Source of the DNA: DASQPR01 sp963836775
GTDB taxonomy: Bacteria; Actinomycetota; Actinomycetes; Mycobacteriales; Micromonosporaceae
Length of the DNA: 64,000 bases
Direction: 5' to 3'
NCBI GenBank assembly: GCA_963836775.1
Contig: CAWIKR010000003.1
Location: 868,001 to 932,000 of the forward strand
Shown piece after piece: positions 31,364 through 39,205 of this stretch; the stretch's first letter is position 1; each line of letters begins with the position of its first letter. The notes below the pieces were generated by a model that was not told the DNA's origin, searched no databases, and saw only the letters and a list, made by a program, of their open reading frames with translations. Both the position numbers and the translations under genes were made by a program.

Positions 31364-32719
31364 GTGGCCTATTCAACCGACGAACTCCGCGCCGACATCG
31401 AGTCCGGCGTCATCGACACCGTCGTGGTCGCCATCACCGACATGCAGGGACGCCTGCAGGGCAAGCGATTCCACGCGCCGTTCTTTCTGGCCGAGGTGGT
31501 GCCGAACGGCACCGAGGGCTGCAACTACCTGCTGGCGGTCGACGTCGACATGAACACCGTCGACGGCTATGCGATGTCCAGCTGGAGCTCCGGTTACGGC
31601 GACCTGGCGATGCAGCCCGATCTCTCGACCCTCCGGAAGGTGCCGTGGCAACCGGGCACCGCCCTGGTGCTGGCCGACGTGCTGTGGTTCGACGGCACCC
31701 CGGTGCTGGCCTCGCCCCGGCAGATCCTGCGCCGTCAGCTGGACCGGCTCGAGGATCTGGGCTATACCGCCTACGCGGGCACCGAGCTCGAGTTCATCCT
31801 CTACCGGGACAGTTACGAGACCGCGTGGTCGTCCGGTTATCGGAATCTCACCCCGGCTAATCAGTACAACGTCGATTATTCGCTGCTCGGCACCGCCCGG
31901 GTGGAGCCGCTGCTGCGCCGAATCCGCAACGAGATGTCCGGCGCCGGCCTGACACCGGAGAGCGCCAAGGGCGAGTGCAACCTCGGCCAGCACGAGATCG
32001 CGTTCCGCTATGCGGATGCGCTGGCCTGCTGCGATCACCATGCCATCTACAAGAACGGGGCCAAGGAGATCGCCGCCCAGGAGGGGATGGCGCTGACCTT
32101 CATGGCCAAGCCGAACGCCCGCGAGGGCAATTCCTGCCACATTCACTTCTCGCTGCGGGACGCCGACGGCCGGCCGGCGATGGCCGGGCACGGTCCCGCG
32201 CACCTGTCGCCGGTGGGTCAGTCGGTGGTGGCCGGCCTGCTTGACACGATGCGGATGTTCAGCCTCTTCTACGCACCGAACATCAACTCGTACAAGCGCT
32301 ATCAGGCGGGTTCGTTCGCTCCGACGTCGATGCGGTGGGGCACCGACAACCGGACCTGCGCGCTGCGCATGGTGGGGCACGCGCCGGCTTCGGTGCGGGT
32401 GGAGAACCGTACGCCGGGGGGCGACGTCAACCCGTATCTGGCGGTGGCGGCGATGGTGGCCGGCGCCGTCCACGGCATCGAGAAAGGGTTGGAGCTGGAG
32501 CCGGAATTCACCGGGAACGCGTACGACGACGAGACCGCCGGGCACATGCCGACCACATTGCGCGAGGCGCTGGGGGAGTGGCGCACCTCGGACGTGGCCC
32601 GGACCGCCTTCGGCGACGACGTGATCGCGCACTACGCCAACATGGCCACTGTCGAGCTGGCGGCGTTCGACGCCGCGGTGACGGATTGGGAGCTGTTCCG
32701 TGGCTTTGAACGTCTCTGA
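31364..32719 (+). CDS. Glutamine synthetase-like gamma-glutamyl-amine ligase (GlnA4-like)
   Basis: A 451-residue member of the glutamine synthetase family without the assimilatory features. It has ITDMQGRLQGKRF, metal ligands in YAGTELEFILYRD and SAKGECNLGQHEIAFRY, the HIHFSL motif in NSCHIHFSLRD, and VGHAPASVRVENRTPGGDVNPY. Neighbours argue for a gamma-glutamyl-amine ligase: permease, aldehyde dehydrogenase, SDR and an amidotransferase-like hydrolase. The gene set matches my memory of Mycobacterium tuberculosis glnA4-Rv2859c-aldC-Rv2857c and of the Streptomyces GlnA4 region, where the enzyme is reported to glutamylate ethanolamine. The precise amine is an inference. The GTG at 31364 follows GGAGG; the 3' end lies within 8 bases of the next gene's start. 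Confidence 0.88.
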   Translation: MAYSTDELRADIESGVIDTVVVAITDMQGRLQGKRFHAPFFLAEVVPNGTEGCNYLLAVDVDMNTVDGYAMSSWSSGYGDLAMQPDLSTLRKVPWQPGTALVLADVLWFDGTPVLASPRQILRRQLDRLEDLGYTAYAGTELEFILYRDSYETAWSSGYRNLTPANQYNVDYSLLGTARVEPLLRRIRNEMSGAGLTPESAKGECNLGQHEIAFRYADALACCDHHAIYKNGAKEIAAQEGMALTFMAKPNAREGNSCHIHFSLRDADGRPAMAGHGPAHLSPVGQSVVAGLLDTMRMFSLFYAPNINSYKRYQAGSFAPTSMRWGTDNRTCALRMVGHAPASVRVENRTPGGDVNPYLAVAAMVAGAVHGIEKGLELEPEFTGNAYDDETAGHMPTTLREALGEWRTSDVARTAFGDDVIAHYANMATVELAAFDAAVTDWELFRGFERL

Positions 32720-32726
32720 GGGCACG

Positions 32727-34112
32727 GTGAACGTCTCTGAATTCGCCGCCATGGAGACCACCGACCTGGTCAATCCGGCCACCGGCGCGGTGTTCCAGAC
32801 CGTGCCGGCGACGTCGCTGGCGGAGACCGACGTCGCGATCGAGCGCTCGAGGGGGGCGTTCGAGACGTGGCGGCGGGTGGCACCGGGCGACCGGGCCCGA
32901 CTGCTGCGGCGCTGGGCCGCGCTCGTCGATGACCACATCGAGGACCTGGCCGCGCTGGAGGTACGCAACTCCGGTCACACCATCGGCAATGCGCGCTGGG
33001 AGGCGGGCAATGTCCGGGACGTCCTGGCGTATTACGCCGGCGCGCCGGAACGCTTGATCGGCGCGCAGATTCCGGTGTCCGGCGGCGTGGACATGACGTT
33101 CCACGAGCCGCTCGGCGTGGTCGGCGTGATCGTGCCGTGGAACTTCCCGATGCCGATCGCCGGGTGGGGGTTCGCGCCGGCGCTGGCGGCCGGGAACACG
33201 GTGGTGCTCAAGCCCGCCGAGATGACGCCGCTGACCGTGCTGCGGATCGCCGAGCTGGCCCTGGACGCCGGCGTGCCGGAGGGTGTCTTCCAGGTGCTGC
33301 CCGGCCGCGGCTCGGTGGTGGGCCGGCGATTCGTCACGCACCCGCTGGTCCGCAAGGTCTGCTTCACCGGATCCACCGCGGTCGGCAAGCAGATCATGGC
33401 CGGATGCGCGGATCAGGTGAAGCGGGTGACGCTTGAGCTCGGCGGCAAGTCGGCGAACATCGTCTTCGCCGATGCCGACCTCGAGGCCGCCGCCGCGAGC
33501 GCGCCCGGGGGCGTCTTCGACAACGCCGGACAGGACTGCTGCGCCCGGTCCCGGATCCTGGTCGAGGCATCGGTCTTCGACCGCTTCATGGCGCTGCTGG
33601 AACCGGCCGTCACAGCGTTCCGATGCGAAGATCCGGCGCTGGAGTCGGCGCAGATGGGCCCGCTCATCTCGGCCGCCCAGAAGCGGACCGTAGCGGGCTA
33701 TGTCGACGCGGCGCCGGTGGCGTTCCGCGGATCGGCCCCGTCCGGTGCCGGTTTCTGGTTCCCGCCCACCGTGCTGACCGCGTCGTCGCCGCGCGAGGCG
33801 CACTGGCGCGAGGAGATCTTTGGCCCGGTGGTCTCGGTGCTCCCGTTCCGCGACGAGGACGAGGCCATCCGCCTGGCCAACGACACCGAATACGGGTTAT
33901 CAGGCTCGCTGTGGACCCGCGACGTGGGCCGGGCACTACGAGTGGCGCGTGCGGTCGAGACCGGCACGCTCAGCGTGAACTCGCACTCCTCTGTCCGTTA
34001 TTGGACCCCGTTCGGCGGGGTCAAGCAGTCCGGTCTCGGCCGCGAACTGGGCCCGGATGCGCTGCACGCGTTCACCGATGTCAAGAACGTCTTCATCGCT
34101 ACGGATTCCTAG
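32727..34112 (+). CDS. Aldehyde dehydrogenase of the gamma-glutamylamine pathway
   Basis: A 461-residue NAD(P)-dependent aldehyde dehydrogenase. Markers are PWNFPMPIAGWGFAPALAAGN, the general base Glu in VTLELGGKSANI, and the nucleophile Cys271 in NAGQDCCARSR (a second cysteine, 272, follows). EEIFGPVVSVLPF and the SVRYWTPFGGVKQSGLGRE end block are also present. It should oxidise a gamma-glutamyl-aminoaldehyde to the acid. GTG 32727 follows GAGGG and lies 8 bases after the ligase stop; GTG 32700 and ATG 32751 are other possible starts. Confidence 0.92.
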   Translation: MNVSEFAAMETTDLVNPATGAVFQTVPATSLAETDVAIERSRGAFETWRRVAPGDRARLLRRWAALVDDHIEDLAALEVRNSGHTIGNARWEAGNVRDVLAYYAGAPERLIGAQIPVSGGVDMTFHEPLGVVGVIVPWNFPMPIAGWGFAPALAAGNTVVLKPAEMTPLTVLRIAELALDAGVPEGVFQVLPGRGSVVGRRFVTHPLVRKVCFTGSTAVGKQIMAGCADQVKRVTLELGGKSANIVFADADLEAAAASAPGGVFDNAGQDCCARSRILVEASVFDRFMALLEPAVTAFRCEDPALESAQMGPLISAAQKRTVAGYVDAAPVAFRGSAPSGAGFWFPPTVLTASSPREAHWREEIFGPVVSVLPFRDEDEAIRLANDTEYGLSGSLWTRDVGRALRVARAVETGTLSVNSHSSVRYWTPFGGVKQSGLGRELGPDALHAFTDVKNVFIATDS

Positions 34113-34123
34113 GAGTTGTTTTC

Positions 34124-34888
34124 GTGAATCGTCTTGCCGACCGGGTCGCGGTCATCACCGGTGCGGGCAGCGGCATCGGCCTGGCCACCGCGCGGCGATT
34201 CGCCGCCGAGGGCGCACGCGTCGTCGTGGTCGATGTCAATGCCGAGGCCGGGAAGGCAGCGGCGGGCGAGGTCGGCGGCGAGTTCGTCGCGGTCGACGTC
34301 ACTGACGAGTTGGCGGTACGCGATCTCTTCGAGCACGTCGTCGGGGCACACGGAGCGCTCGACATCGTGTTCAACAACGCCGGCATCTCGCCGCCGGACG
34401 ACGACTCGATCCTGGATACCGGGCTGGAGGCCTGGGAGCGGGTGCAGCGGGTGAACTTGACCTCGGTCTACCTCGGGTGCAAGTACGCGATTCCGCACAT
34501 GCTCCGGCAGGGGAAGGGCTCGATCATCAACACCGCCTCATTCGTCGCCCTGATGGGGGCGGCGACGTCACAGATCTCCTACACCGCCTCCAAGGGTGGT
34601 GTCCTGGCGATGACCCGTGAACTGGGTGTCCAGTTCGCCCGTGAAGGTATACGGGTGAACGCGCTGTGCCCGGGCCCGGTGAACACACCGCTCCTGCAGG
34701 AGTTGTTTGCGAAGGATCCGGAGCGAGCGGCCCGCCGGCTGGTGCATATTCCGATGGGACGGTTCGCCGAGGCGAGCGAGATCGCCGCCGCAGTGGCCTT
34801 CCTGGCCAGCGACGATTCGTCGTTTATGACGGCGAACACATTTGTGGTCGATGGGGGACTTACCGGGGCGTATGTGACACCTCTATAG
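34124..34888 (+). CDS. Short-chain dehydrogenase/reductase of the amine cluster
   Basis: A 254-residue SDR. It has the cofactor motif TGAGSGIG, VVVVDVNAEAG as an NAD-type acidic end, NNAGIS, and the catalytic Ser/Tyr/Lys in SQISYTASKGG. In an ethanolamine-type route it would oxidise the hydroxyl of gamma-glutamylethanolamide to the aldehyde, feeding the aldehyde dehydrogenase. In a polyamine route it would be less easily explained. GTG 34124 is preceded by AGGAG. Confidence 0.9.
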   Translation: MNRLADRVAVITGAGSGIGLATARRFAAEGARVVVVDVNAEAGKAAAGEVGGEFVAVDVTDELAVRDLFEHVVGAHGALDIVFNNAGISPPDDDSILDTGLEAWERVQRVNLTSVYLGCKYAIPHMLRQGKGSIINTASFVALMGAATSQISYTASKGGVLAMTRELGVQFAREGIRVNALCPGPVNTPLLQELFAKDPERAARRLVHIPMGRFAEASEIAAAVAFLASDDSSFMTANTFVVDGGLTGAYVTPL

Positions 34889-34959
34889 GATGGAGGCAGG
34901 TCCGCCGGCATCGCGGCCTGGCGAGACAGGATGTAAAACGCGTTTGGAGTGATGTGATC

Positions 34960-35745
34960 ATGGGACGTCCGATCATCGGGCTCACCACGTACGGAGAACA
35001 GACCAAGTTCGGCAGCAACGACACATTTTCAGCGGTGTTGCCGATGGCGTACGTACACGCCGTGCATGTCAGCGGCGGGCGAGCGGTCCTGGTGACGCAG
35101 GATGACCCGGATCCGGACGTACTCGGTGATCTCGACGGCCTGATCATCACCGGTGGCGCCGACGTCGACCCGGAGCGCTATGGCGAGATCCCGCACCCGC
35201 GGACGGTGTCCCGTCCGGACCGGGACGCCGCGGAGTTCATGCTGCTCCGTGCTGCTCTGGACGCGGATCTGCCGACGCTGGGGATCTGCCGGGGCATGCA
35301 ACTGATGGCGGTCGCCTACGGTGGCCGTCTTTTCCAGCACCTACCCGACGTACTCGGACATGACGGACACCGGCCGCAATCCGGCCCGAAGTTCGGCTCC
35401 CACCCGGTGCGATTCGCGCCCGGATCCATGTGTGGCTCGATCCTCGGGGCGACCACGATCGTGAACTCGTATCACCACCAGGGCGTCGCCGACCCGGGTT
35501 CGTTGACACCGGTGGGCTGGGTGCCGGATGAGATCCCGCGCCAGCCCGGCGAGGCCGGCGCCGTGGCCGGCGACGGGGCGGTGCCCGGGTTGCAGCTGAT
35601 CGAGGCGCTGGAGGAGCCGAGCCGCCGGTTCGCCGTCGGCGTGCAGTGGCATCCCGAGGACACCGACGACTTCCGGCTCTTCGAAGCGCTGGTGGCCGCG
35701 GCCGCCGAGACCGCCGAGATGCGCCGCGGGCGGGCGCTCGCCTAG
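34960..35745 (+). CDS. Class-I amidotransferase-like gamma-glutamyl hydrolase (peptidase C26/PuuD-like)
   Basis: A 261-residue hydrolase. The nucleophile Cys110 lies in LGICRGMQLMAV, the oxyanion LIITGGADVDPERYGE upstream, and the catalytic His in GVQWHPEDTDD. These match the PuuD/peptidase C26 family that releases glutamate from gamma-glutamyl conjugates. As the last gene of the cluster it closes the cycle by recovering glutamate for the ligase. ATG 34960 is chosen with GGAG 10 bases before; GTG 34954 is an alternative. A hairpin (35744-35775) ends the operon. Confidence 0.92.
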   Translation: MGRPIIGLTTYGEQTKFGSNDTFSAVLPMAYVHAVHVSGGRAVLVTQDDPDPDVLGDLDGLIITGGADVDPERYGEIPHPRTVSRPDRDAAEFMLLRAALDADLPTLGICRGMQLMAVAYGGRLFQHLPDVLGHDGHRPQSGPKFGSHPVRFAPGSMCGSILGATTIVNSYHHQGVADPGSLTPVGWVPDEIPRQPGEAGAVAGDGAVPGLQLIEALEEPSRRFAVGVQWHPEDTDDFRLFEALVAAAAETAEMRRGRALA

Positions 35746-35775
35746 CCCGCCACTTCTTGCCGATCTTGGCGGGCT
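35744..35775 (+). terminator. Hairpin at the end of the amine cluster
   Basis: AGCCCGCCA (35744-35752) and TGGCGGGCT (35767-35775) form a 9-bp perfect stem that overlaps the stop codon of the hydrolase gene. No T-run follows. Confidence 0.55.
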
Positions 35776-36009
35776 GGAGCGGGCCGTCGAGTGATCGGCC
35801 ACAGTGGACCGGACGGAAACCGGCAGGTAGGTGACGACGGGGCCGCCGGGGGCTCGCGTAACGTGAGCCGCCCGGCGGCGGGGTGGCGTCGGGCCGCGCG
35901 TTCCGAGAAGGCGAGTCTCGGACTGATCCGCGGGCCGCTGGTCGGGTAGCAGGTCGACCATGACGCCGGATGATGGACTTGTGGACAACGCTTCCGACGA
36001 TGCCGGGGC

Positions 36010-36044
36010 AAAGAGAAACCGCCCGGTCCCGTGTGGGAGGGCGG
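36010..36044 (-). terminator. Intrinsic terminator after the threonine-rich micro-ORF
   Basis: On the minus strand CCGCCCTCCC, an ACAC loop, then GGGA-CC-GGGCGG form a 10-bp stem with a two-base bulge, followed by TTTCTCTTT (plus-strand 36018-36010). A small hairpin CCGGA-TTC-TCCGG (36053-36065) lies before it. This is the classical order of an attenuator. Confidence 0.8.
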
Positions 36045-36069
36045 CCTGGGTGCCGGAGAATCCGGTCCG

Positions 36070-36108
36070 CTAGGTGCCCGTCGCCGAGACTGCCGTGGTC
36101 GTTGTCAT
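36070..36108 (-). CDS. Threonine-rich leaderless micro-ORF (12 aa)
   Basis: The minus-strand frame from ATG 36108 to TAG 36070 encodes MTTTTAVSATGT; six of twelve residues are threonine, four in a row. The ATG begins six bases after a TATGGT -10 box, so the transcript would be leaderless. A hairpin and an intrinsic terminator follow within 60 bp. No gene for threonine metabolism or tRNA charging lies downstream on this strand, so either it regulates something degraded here, or it makes a short terminated RNA. Too short to be certain from coding statistics. Confidence 0.6.
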   Translation of the reverse strand: MTTTTAVSATGT

Positions 36109-36114
36109 GGCTCA

Positions 36115-36143
36115 ACCATAACGACGAATGACGATGTCGACAA
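36115..36143 (-). promoter_or_regulatory. Promoter of the threonine-rich micro-ORF
   Basis: On the minus strand TTGTCG (36143-36138), a 17-bp spacer and TATGGT (36120-36115) form one of the best sigma-70-type promoters in the window. The predicted start is at or next to the ATG at 36108. Confidence 0.7.
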
Positions 36144-36188
36144 ACGAATTGCGGCCGTCCAGCGATGCCGGGGCGTACCGTAAAGATC

Positions 36189-36509
36189 GTGACCAACCCG
36201 TCCGCGCCGGGCCAGCCCTGGCAGACCCCCGATCCGACGGCATCTCACCTGCCGGCCGGTGGCGACGTCACCCCGGCCGGCGGCGCGCCGGTCAAACAGC
36301 GCCGCGGCGTTCCGCCGAAGCTGATCGTGGCCGTGATCCTGCTGATCGCCTTGGTCTGGTTCATCCTGGCGAACCGGCAGAGCGCGAAGATCAACCTCTG
36401 GGTGCATGGCTATAACGTGCCGATGTGGCTGGTGCTGGTCTGCACATTCGTGGCCGGCATGCTGGTGGACCGGCTGATCAGGCGCCGGAAGAAGAAGCAG
36501 TCGAGCTGA
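36189..36509 (+). CDS. LapA-domain small membrane protein
   Basis: A 106-residue protein with a Pro-rich N-terminal 40 residues and two hydrophobic helices (LIVAVILLIALVWFILANR and VPMWLVLVCTFVAGMLVDRL), ending in RRRKKK. The ANRQSAKINLW turn between the helices is typical of LapA/DUF1049 proteins, which are linked to lipopolysaccharide assembly in Gram-negatives but of unknown role here. GTG 36189 starts 7 bases after TACCGT (36176-36181), so a leaderless mRNA is likely; the ATG at 36165 is upstream of that. Its last 32 bases overlap the convergent kinase gene. Confidence 0.8.
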   Translation: MTNPSAPGQPWQTPDPTASHLPAGGDVTPAGGAPVKQRRGVPPKLIVAVILLIALVWFILANRQSAKINLWVHGYNVPMWLVLVCTFVAGMLVDRLIRRRKKKQSS

Positions 36510-37008
36510 CGTAATCCATAGCTCGGCGCAGGTTGTGCACGTCGTTGTCGATTGAGTCGATGCTCAGGTGCGGATCGGTCCACGGCGTCCACTCGTGGCG
36601 CGCGCTCTCGACGACCGTCCACGGTGTCTGTTCATGACCGGCCAGGTCGCGGCGCCGAGCCGCCAGGCGGTCCCGATGCACACGCTCGTCCGAGCAGGTC
36701 ACTTCGATGAAGAACACCGGCACGTCCAGGTCGCGGGCGACCGCGCGCCATTGGTCGCGGGCCGGCTGGACGGCGTTGACCGCGTCCACGATGACGGTCC
36801 GGCCGAGTGCCAGGTTAGTGCGGGCCAGGACGTCGGCGATCACGTAGGCGGCCAGCCCCGTGGGTTGATCGCGGTCGATTCCGGCGGTCCACATCGCACT
36901 CTCGATCGGGTCGACCGAGACCACCAGGCCGTTCAGTGCCAGTGCCAGCCCATTGGCGACGGTGCTCTTGCCGGAGCCGGGCAGGCCGGCCATCGCGATC
37001 AACGTCAT
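36478..37008 (-). CDS. P-loop kinase (AAA_33 type)
   Basis: A 176-residue ATP-binding protein. Walker A is GLPGSGKST at residues 8-16. VDAVNAVQPARDQW and FIEVTCSDERVHRDRLAARR follow the pattern of small-molecule or nucleic-acid-end kinases (gluconate, zeta-toxin, polynucleotide kinase-like). The substrate cannot be assigned. It ends within the LapA-like gene on the opposite strand. Confidence 0.82.
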   Translation of the reverse strand: MTLIAMAGLPGSGKSTVANGLALALNGLVVSVDPIESAMWTAGIDRDQPTGLAAYVIADVLARTNLALGRTVIVDAVNAVQPARDQWRAVARDLDVPVFFIEVTCSDERVHRDRLAARRRDLAGHEQTPWTVVESARHEWTPWTDPHLSIDSIDNDVHNLRRAMDYVSSTASSSGA

Positions 37009-37096
37009 GCCCGCGACGGTAGCCGCTCCCGGCCGGCCGGTGTGGGGCGGCCGCGGACCGGTCGTCGCAGCCAGGCCACGAGGTTTGGAACAAGCT

Positions 37097-37723
37097 CTAC
37101 GCGGCGCGGCGCAGGATCGGATGCGTGAAGTCGATGCGGGGCAGCGTGCCGGCCAGCGCTGCCTGCACGGCCTCGGCGCGCGGCAGTCCCCATTCGGTCT
37201 CCCGGGGCGAGGCCACCCAGCGCACCCGGCCTCGCGGGGAGCGCACCGGCGGCGCCGGAATCCATGAGTTCAGGCCGTGCAACACGATGTCGGAGTGTGC
37301 GGCGAGCTCCGGGCGCAGCGGCGATCCGGTGCGTACGAAGAACATCCACCGTCCGATCGGTGTCACCGCGACCGGACCGCGGACCGCCTCGCAGGCCAGC
37401 GCCCCGATGTATGCCGGGACGTCGACCACATCGAAGCTCTCGCCAGTAGCCAGAAGCACCGTGTAGGGGGAGCGCTGCCAGACCGCCTCGACCGCCGCGA
37501 TGCTCCGCAACCTCGGCGCCGGTCCGGCGGTCGGATGGCAGGAGATCGGATGGCAGGATTCGGTCGTGCAGCCCGGTCCGCAGGAGAAGCGGTCACCGCA
37601 CAGTCGCGAGCCGGCGAGCACGGACCACCCGTGTGCCACATATGTGGTCGCCGCGTGCCGAAGCTGAATGCGTCTCGCGACCGATCGTGCCGGGCATCCG
37701 TCCCGGAACACGCGCCCGAACAT
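37097..37723 (-). CDS. Bifunctional primase/polymerase N-domain-like protein
   Basis: A 208-residue protein. RHAATTYVAHGWSVLAGSRLCG, then FSCGPGCTTESCHP, resembles the zinc-binding N-terminus of archaeal-eukaryotic-type primase/polymerase (Prim-Pol) domains in actinobacterial genomes and mobile elements. The catalytic D-x-D is not obvious; the protein is short, so DNA-synthesis activity is doubtful. It is divergent from an XRE regulator with 250 bp between, an arrangement common in Streptomyces and relatives. The ATG at 37723 follows GAGGGGGGA. Confidence 0.6.
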   Translation of the reverse strand: MFGRVFRDGCPARSVARRIQLRHAATTYVAHGWSVLAGSRLCGDRFSCGPGCTTESCHPISCHPTAGPAPRLRSIAAVEAVWQRSPYTVLLATGESFDVVDVPAYIGALACEAVRGPVAVTPIGRWMFFVRTGSPLRPELAAHSDIVLHGLNSWIPAPPVRSPRGRVRWVASPRETEWGLPRAEAVQAALAGTLPRIDFTHPILRRAA

Positions 37724-37972
37724 CGGCTATCCCCCCTCGTGCATCGATGCCGGTGAAACCAGAAGCCGAATCACACCTCTCGATGGTGCGCCACTCGTTG
37801 TCGTGGATTAGGTAGCGTGCTTGCAACTTGCATAAGAACGTAAGAGCATCGATGAGCGAACTGACGCACATCACGTGCGATATGCGTCGGGACGGTCCGC
37901 CGACACCTGCAGGCGGGTCGGTGCCAACTGCGCGGGAGGCGGCTGCGCGACAACCTGCGAGGGAGCACGGGA
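37724..37972. other. Divergent promoter region
   Basis: No gene is seen. The centre is A/T-rich and holds the direct repeat CTTGCA-A-CTTGCA (37819-37831), a possible binding site for the XRE regulator. The region serves the PrimPol-like gene on the minus strand and the XRE gene on the plus strand. Confidence 0.4.
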
Positions 37973-39205
37973 GTGGAAGAGCTGCCTATCGGGCGCCGCG
38001 TCGCCTATTGGCGGGGCCGCCGGAAGATGTCCCAACAAGTTTTCGCCGACCGCCTCGGCAAGTCCAAGAGCTGGGTTGACAAGGTCGAGCGCGGGGTGCG
38101 CCGGCTCGACAAATTTTCCGTTGTCTACGAGATCGCCGACGTGCTGCAGCTGGATGTCGCCCTGCTGATGGGCAAGGATCCCGATCGTCGCGACGGCACC
38201 ACCACCTGCATGGACCAGGTCGAGGTGGAGGACATGCGGGCCGCCCTGGAGCGGTACGACCAGATCAGCGTGTTCTTCTACCTGCCACCGGAACCGCCGG
38301 TGCTGGCGGCGATGCGCAAGTCAGTCAGCCACGCCTGGCTGAGCTACCAGCACGCCAAATACTCGGTGCTCGGCAAGTCGCTGCCGAAGCTGCTCCGCGA
38401 GGCGCAGGCGGCCGACATCGGCTACACCGGCACCGATCAGGGCCGAGAGGCCGCGCACCTGCTCAGCCAGGTGTATCAGATCGTCTCGTCGGTGCTGCGC
38501 AAGATCGGCGAGCACGACCTGTCCTGGCTCGCCGCCGATCGTGCCATCGCAGTCTCGCAACGCGCCGGTGACCCGCTGCTGGCCGGCACGGCGACCTATC
38601 GGGTGGCGCTGGCGCTGCTCGCCCTCGGCCGCGCCCGGCCGGCACTGGAAGTCAATGTGAACATCGCCAACCGGCTGGCGCCGGGCACCGGCGGCGAGCC
38701 GATCACTCCGGAGCGCCTCTCGGTCTACGGCATGCTGCTGCTTCAGGGCGCGATGGCGGCGGCCCGGCTCGGTGACTCGGCGACCGTCCGCGATCTCATC
38801 GGCGGCGCCTCCGAGGCGGCGCGGTTGATGGGCGGTGAAGGCAACCACTACTGGACCAACTTCGGCCTGACCAATGTGGAGCTGCACCGGGCCGCGGCCG
38901 CGGTGGAGTTGGGCGAGGGCCGGCAGGCGATCGACATCCACGATCGGCTGAATCCGGAGGCGTTTCTGACCCTGCTGCCGGAGCGGCGCGCCCACCACTA
39001 CATCGACATCTCCCGCGGCCTGGCACAGGTCGGTGACGTGGCCCGGGCAAGCGAGATGCTGCTTGAAGGGGACCGGCTGGCGCCGTCCGAGATCCGGTGC
39101 CGCCCGATCGCGCATGAAGTCCTGAGCGATGTGCTCCGGCGTACGCGTGGAACGCCGTCGCCCGCGGTCGCCGAACTCGCCGAGCACATGGGCGTCGGGG
39201 TGTGA
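37973..39205 (+). CDS. XRE-family regulator with TPR-like C-terminal domain
   Basis: A 410-residue regulator. The helix-turn-helix covers residues ~7-65 (IGRRVAYWRGRRKMSQQVFADRLGKSKSWVDKVERG). The remaining ~340 residues are helical repeats, rich in Ala and Leu, of the kind found in actinobacterial regulators that sense small hormones or peptides. GTG 37973 follows GGGAG. Its last four bases overlap the flavoprotein gene (GTGA), so the two are co-expressed. Confidence 0.85.
   Translation: MEELPIGRRVAYWRGRRKMSQQVFADRLGKSKSWVDKVERGVRRLDKFSVVYEIADVLQLDVALLMGKDPDRRDGTTTCMDQVEVEDMRAALERYDQISVFFYLPPEPPVLAAMRKSVSHAWLSYQHAKYSVLGKSLPKLLREAQAADIGYTGTDQGREAAHLLSQVYQIVSSVLRKIGEHDLSWLAADRAIAVSQRAGDPLLAGTATYRVALALLALGRARPALEVNVNIANRLAPGTGGEPITPERLSVYGMLLLQGAMAAARLGDSATVRDLIGGASEAARLMGGEGNHYWTNFGLTNVELHRAAAAVELGEGRQAIDIHDRLNPEAFLTLLPERRAHHYIDISRGLAQVGDVARASEMLLEGDRLAPSEIRCRPIAHEVLSDVLRRTRGTPSPAVAELAEHMGVGV

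Larger units (their letters stand above)
35776..36188. other. Intergenic region with an orphan leader
   Basis: Of these ~410 bp, 36010-36143 hold a minus-strand promoter, micro-ORF and terminator (listed separately). The part 35776-36009 shows no supported gene. Minus-strand frames there run antisense into the hydrolase gene and have no family features. Confidence 0.5.

Noticed and set aside
35237..36196. Minus-strand frames antisense to the hydrolase, considered as target genes of the Thr leader
   Set aside because: They show no family features and run antisense to a conserved gene; ATG 35961 onward is Arg/Pro/Ser-rich. No target gene can be supported.
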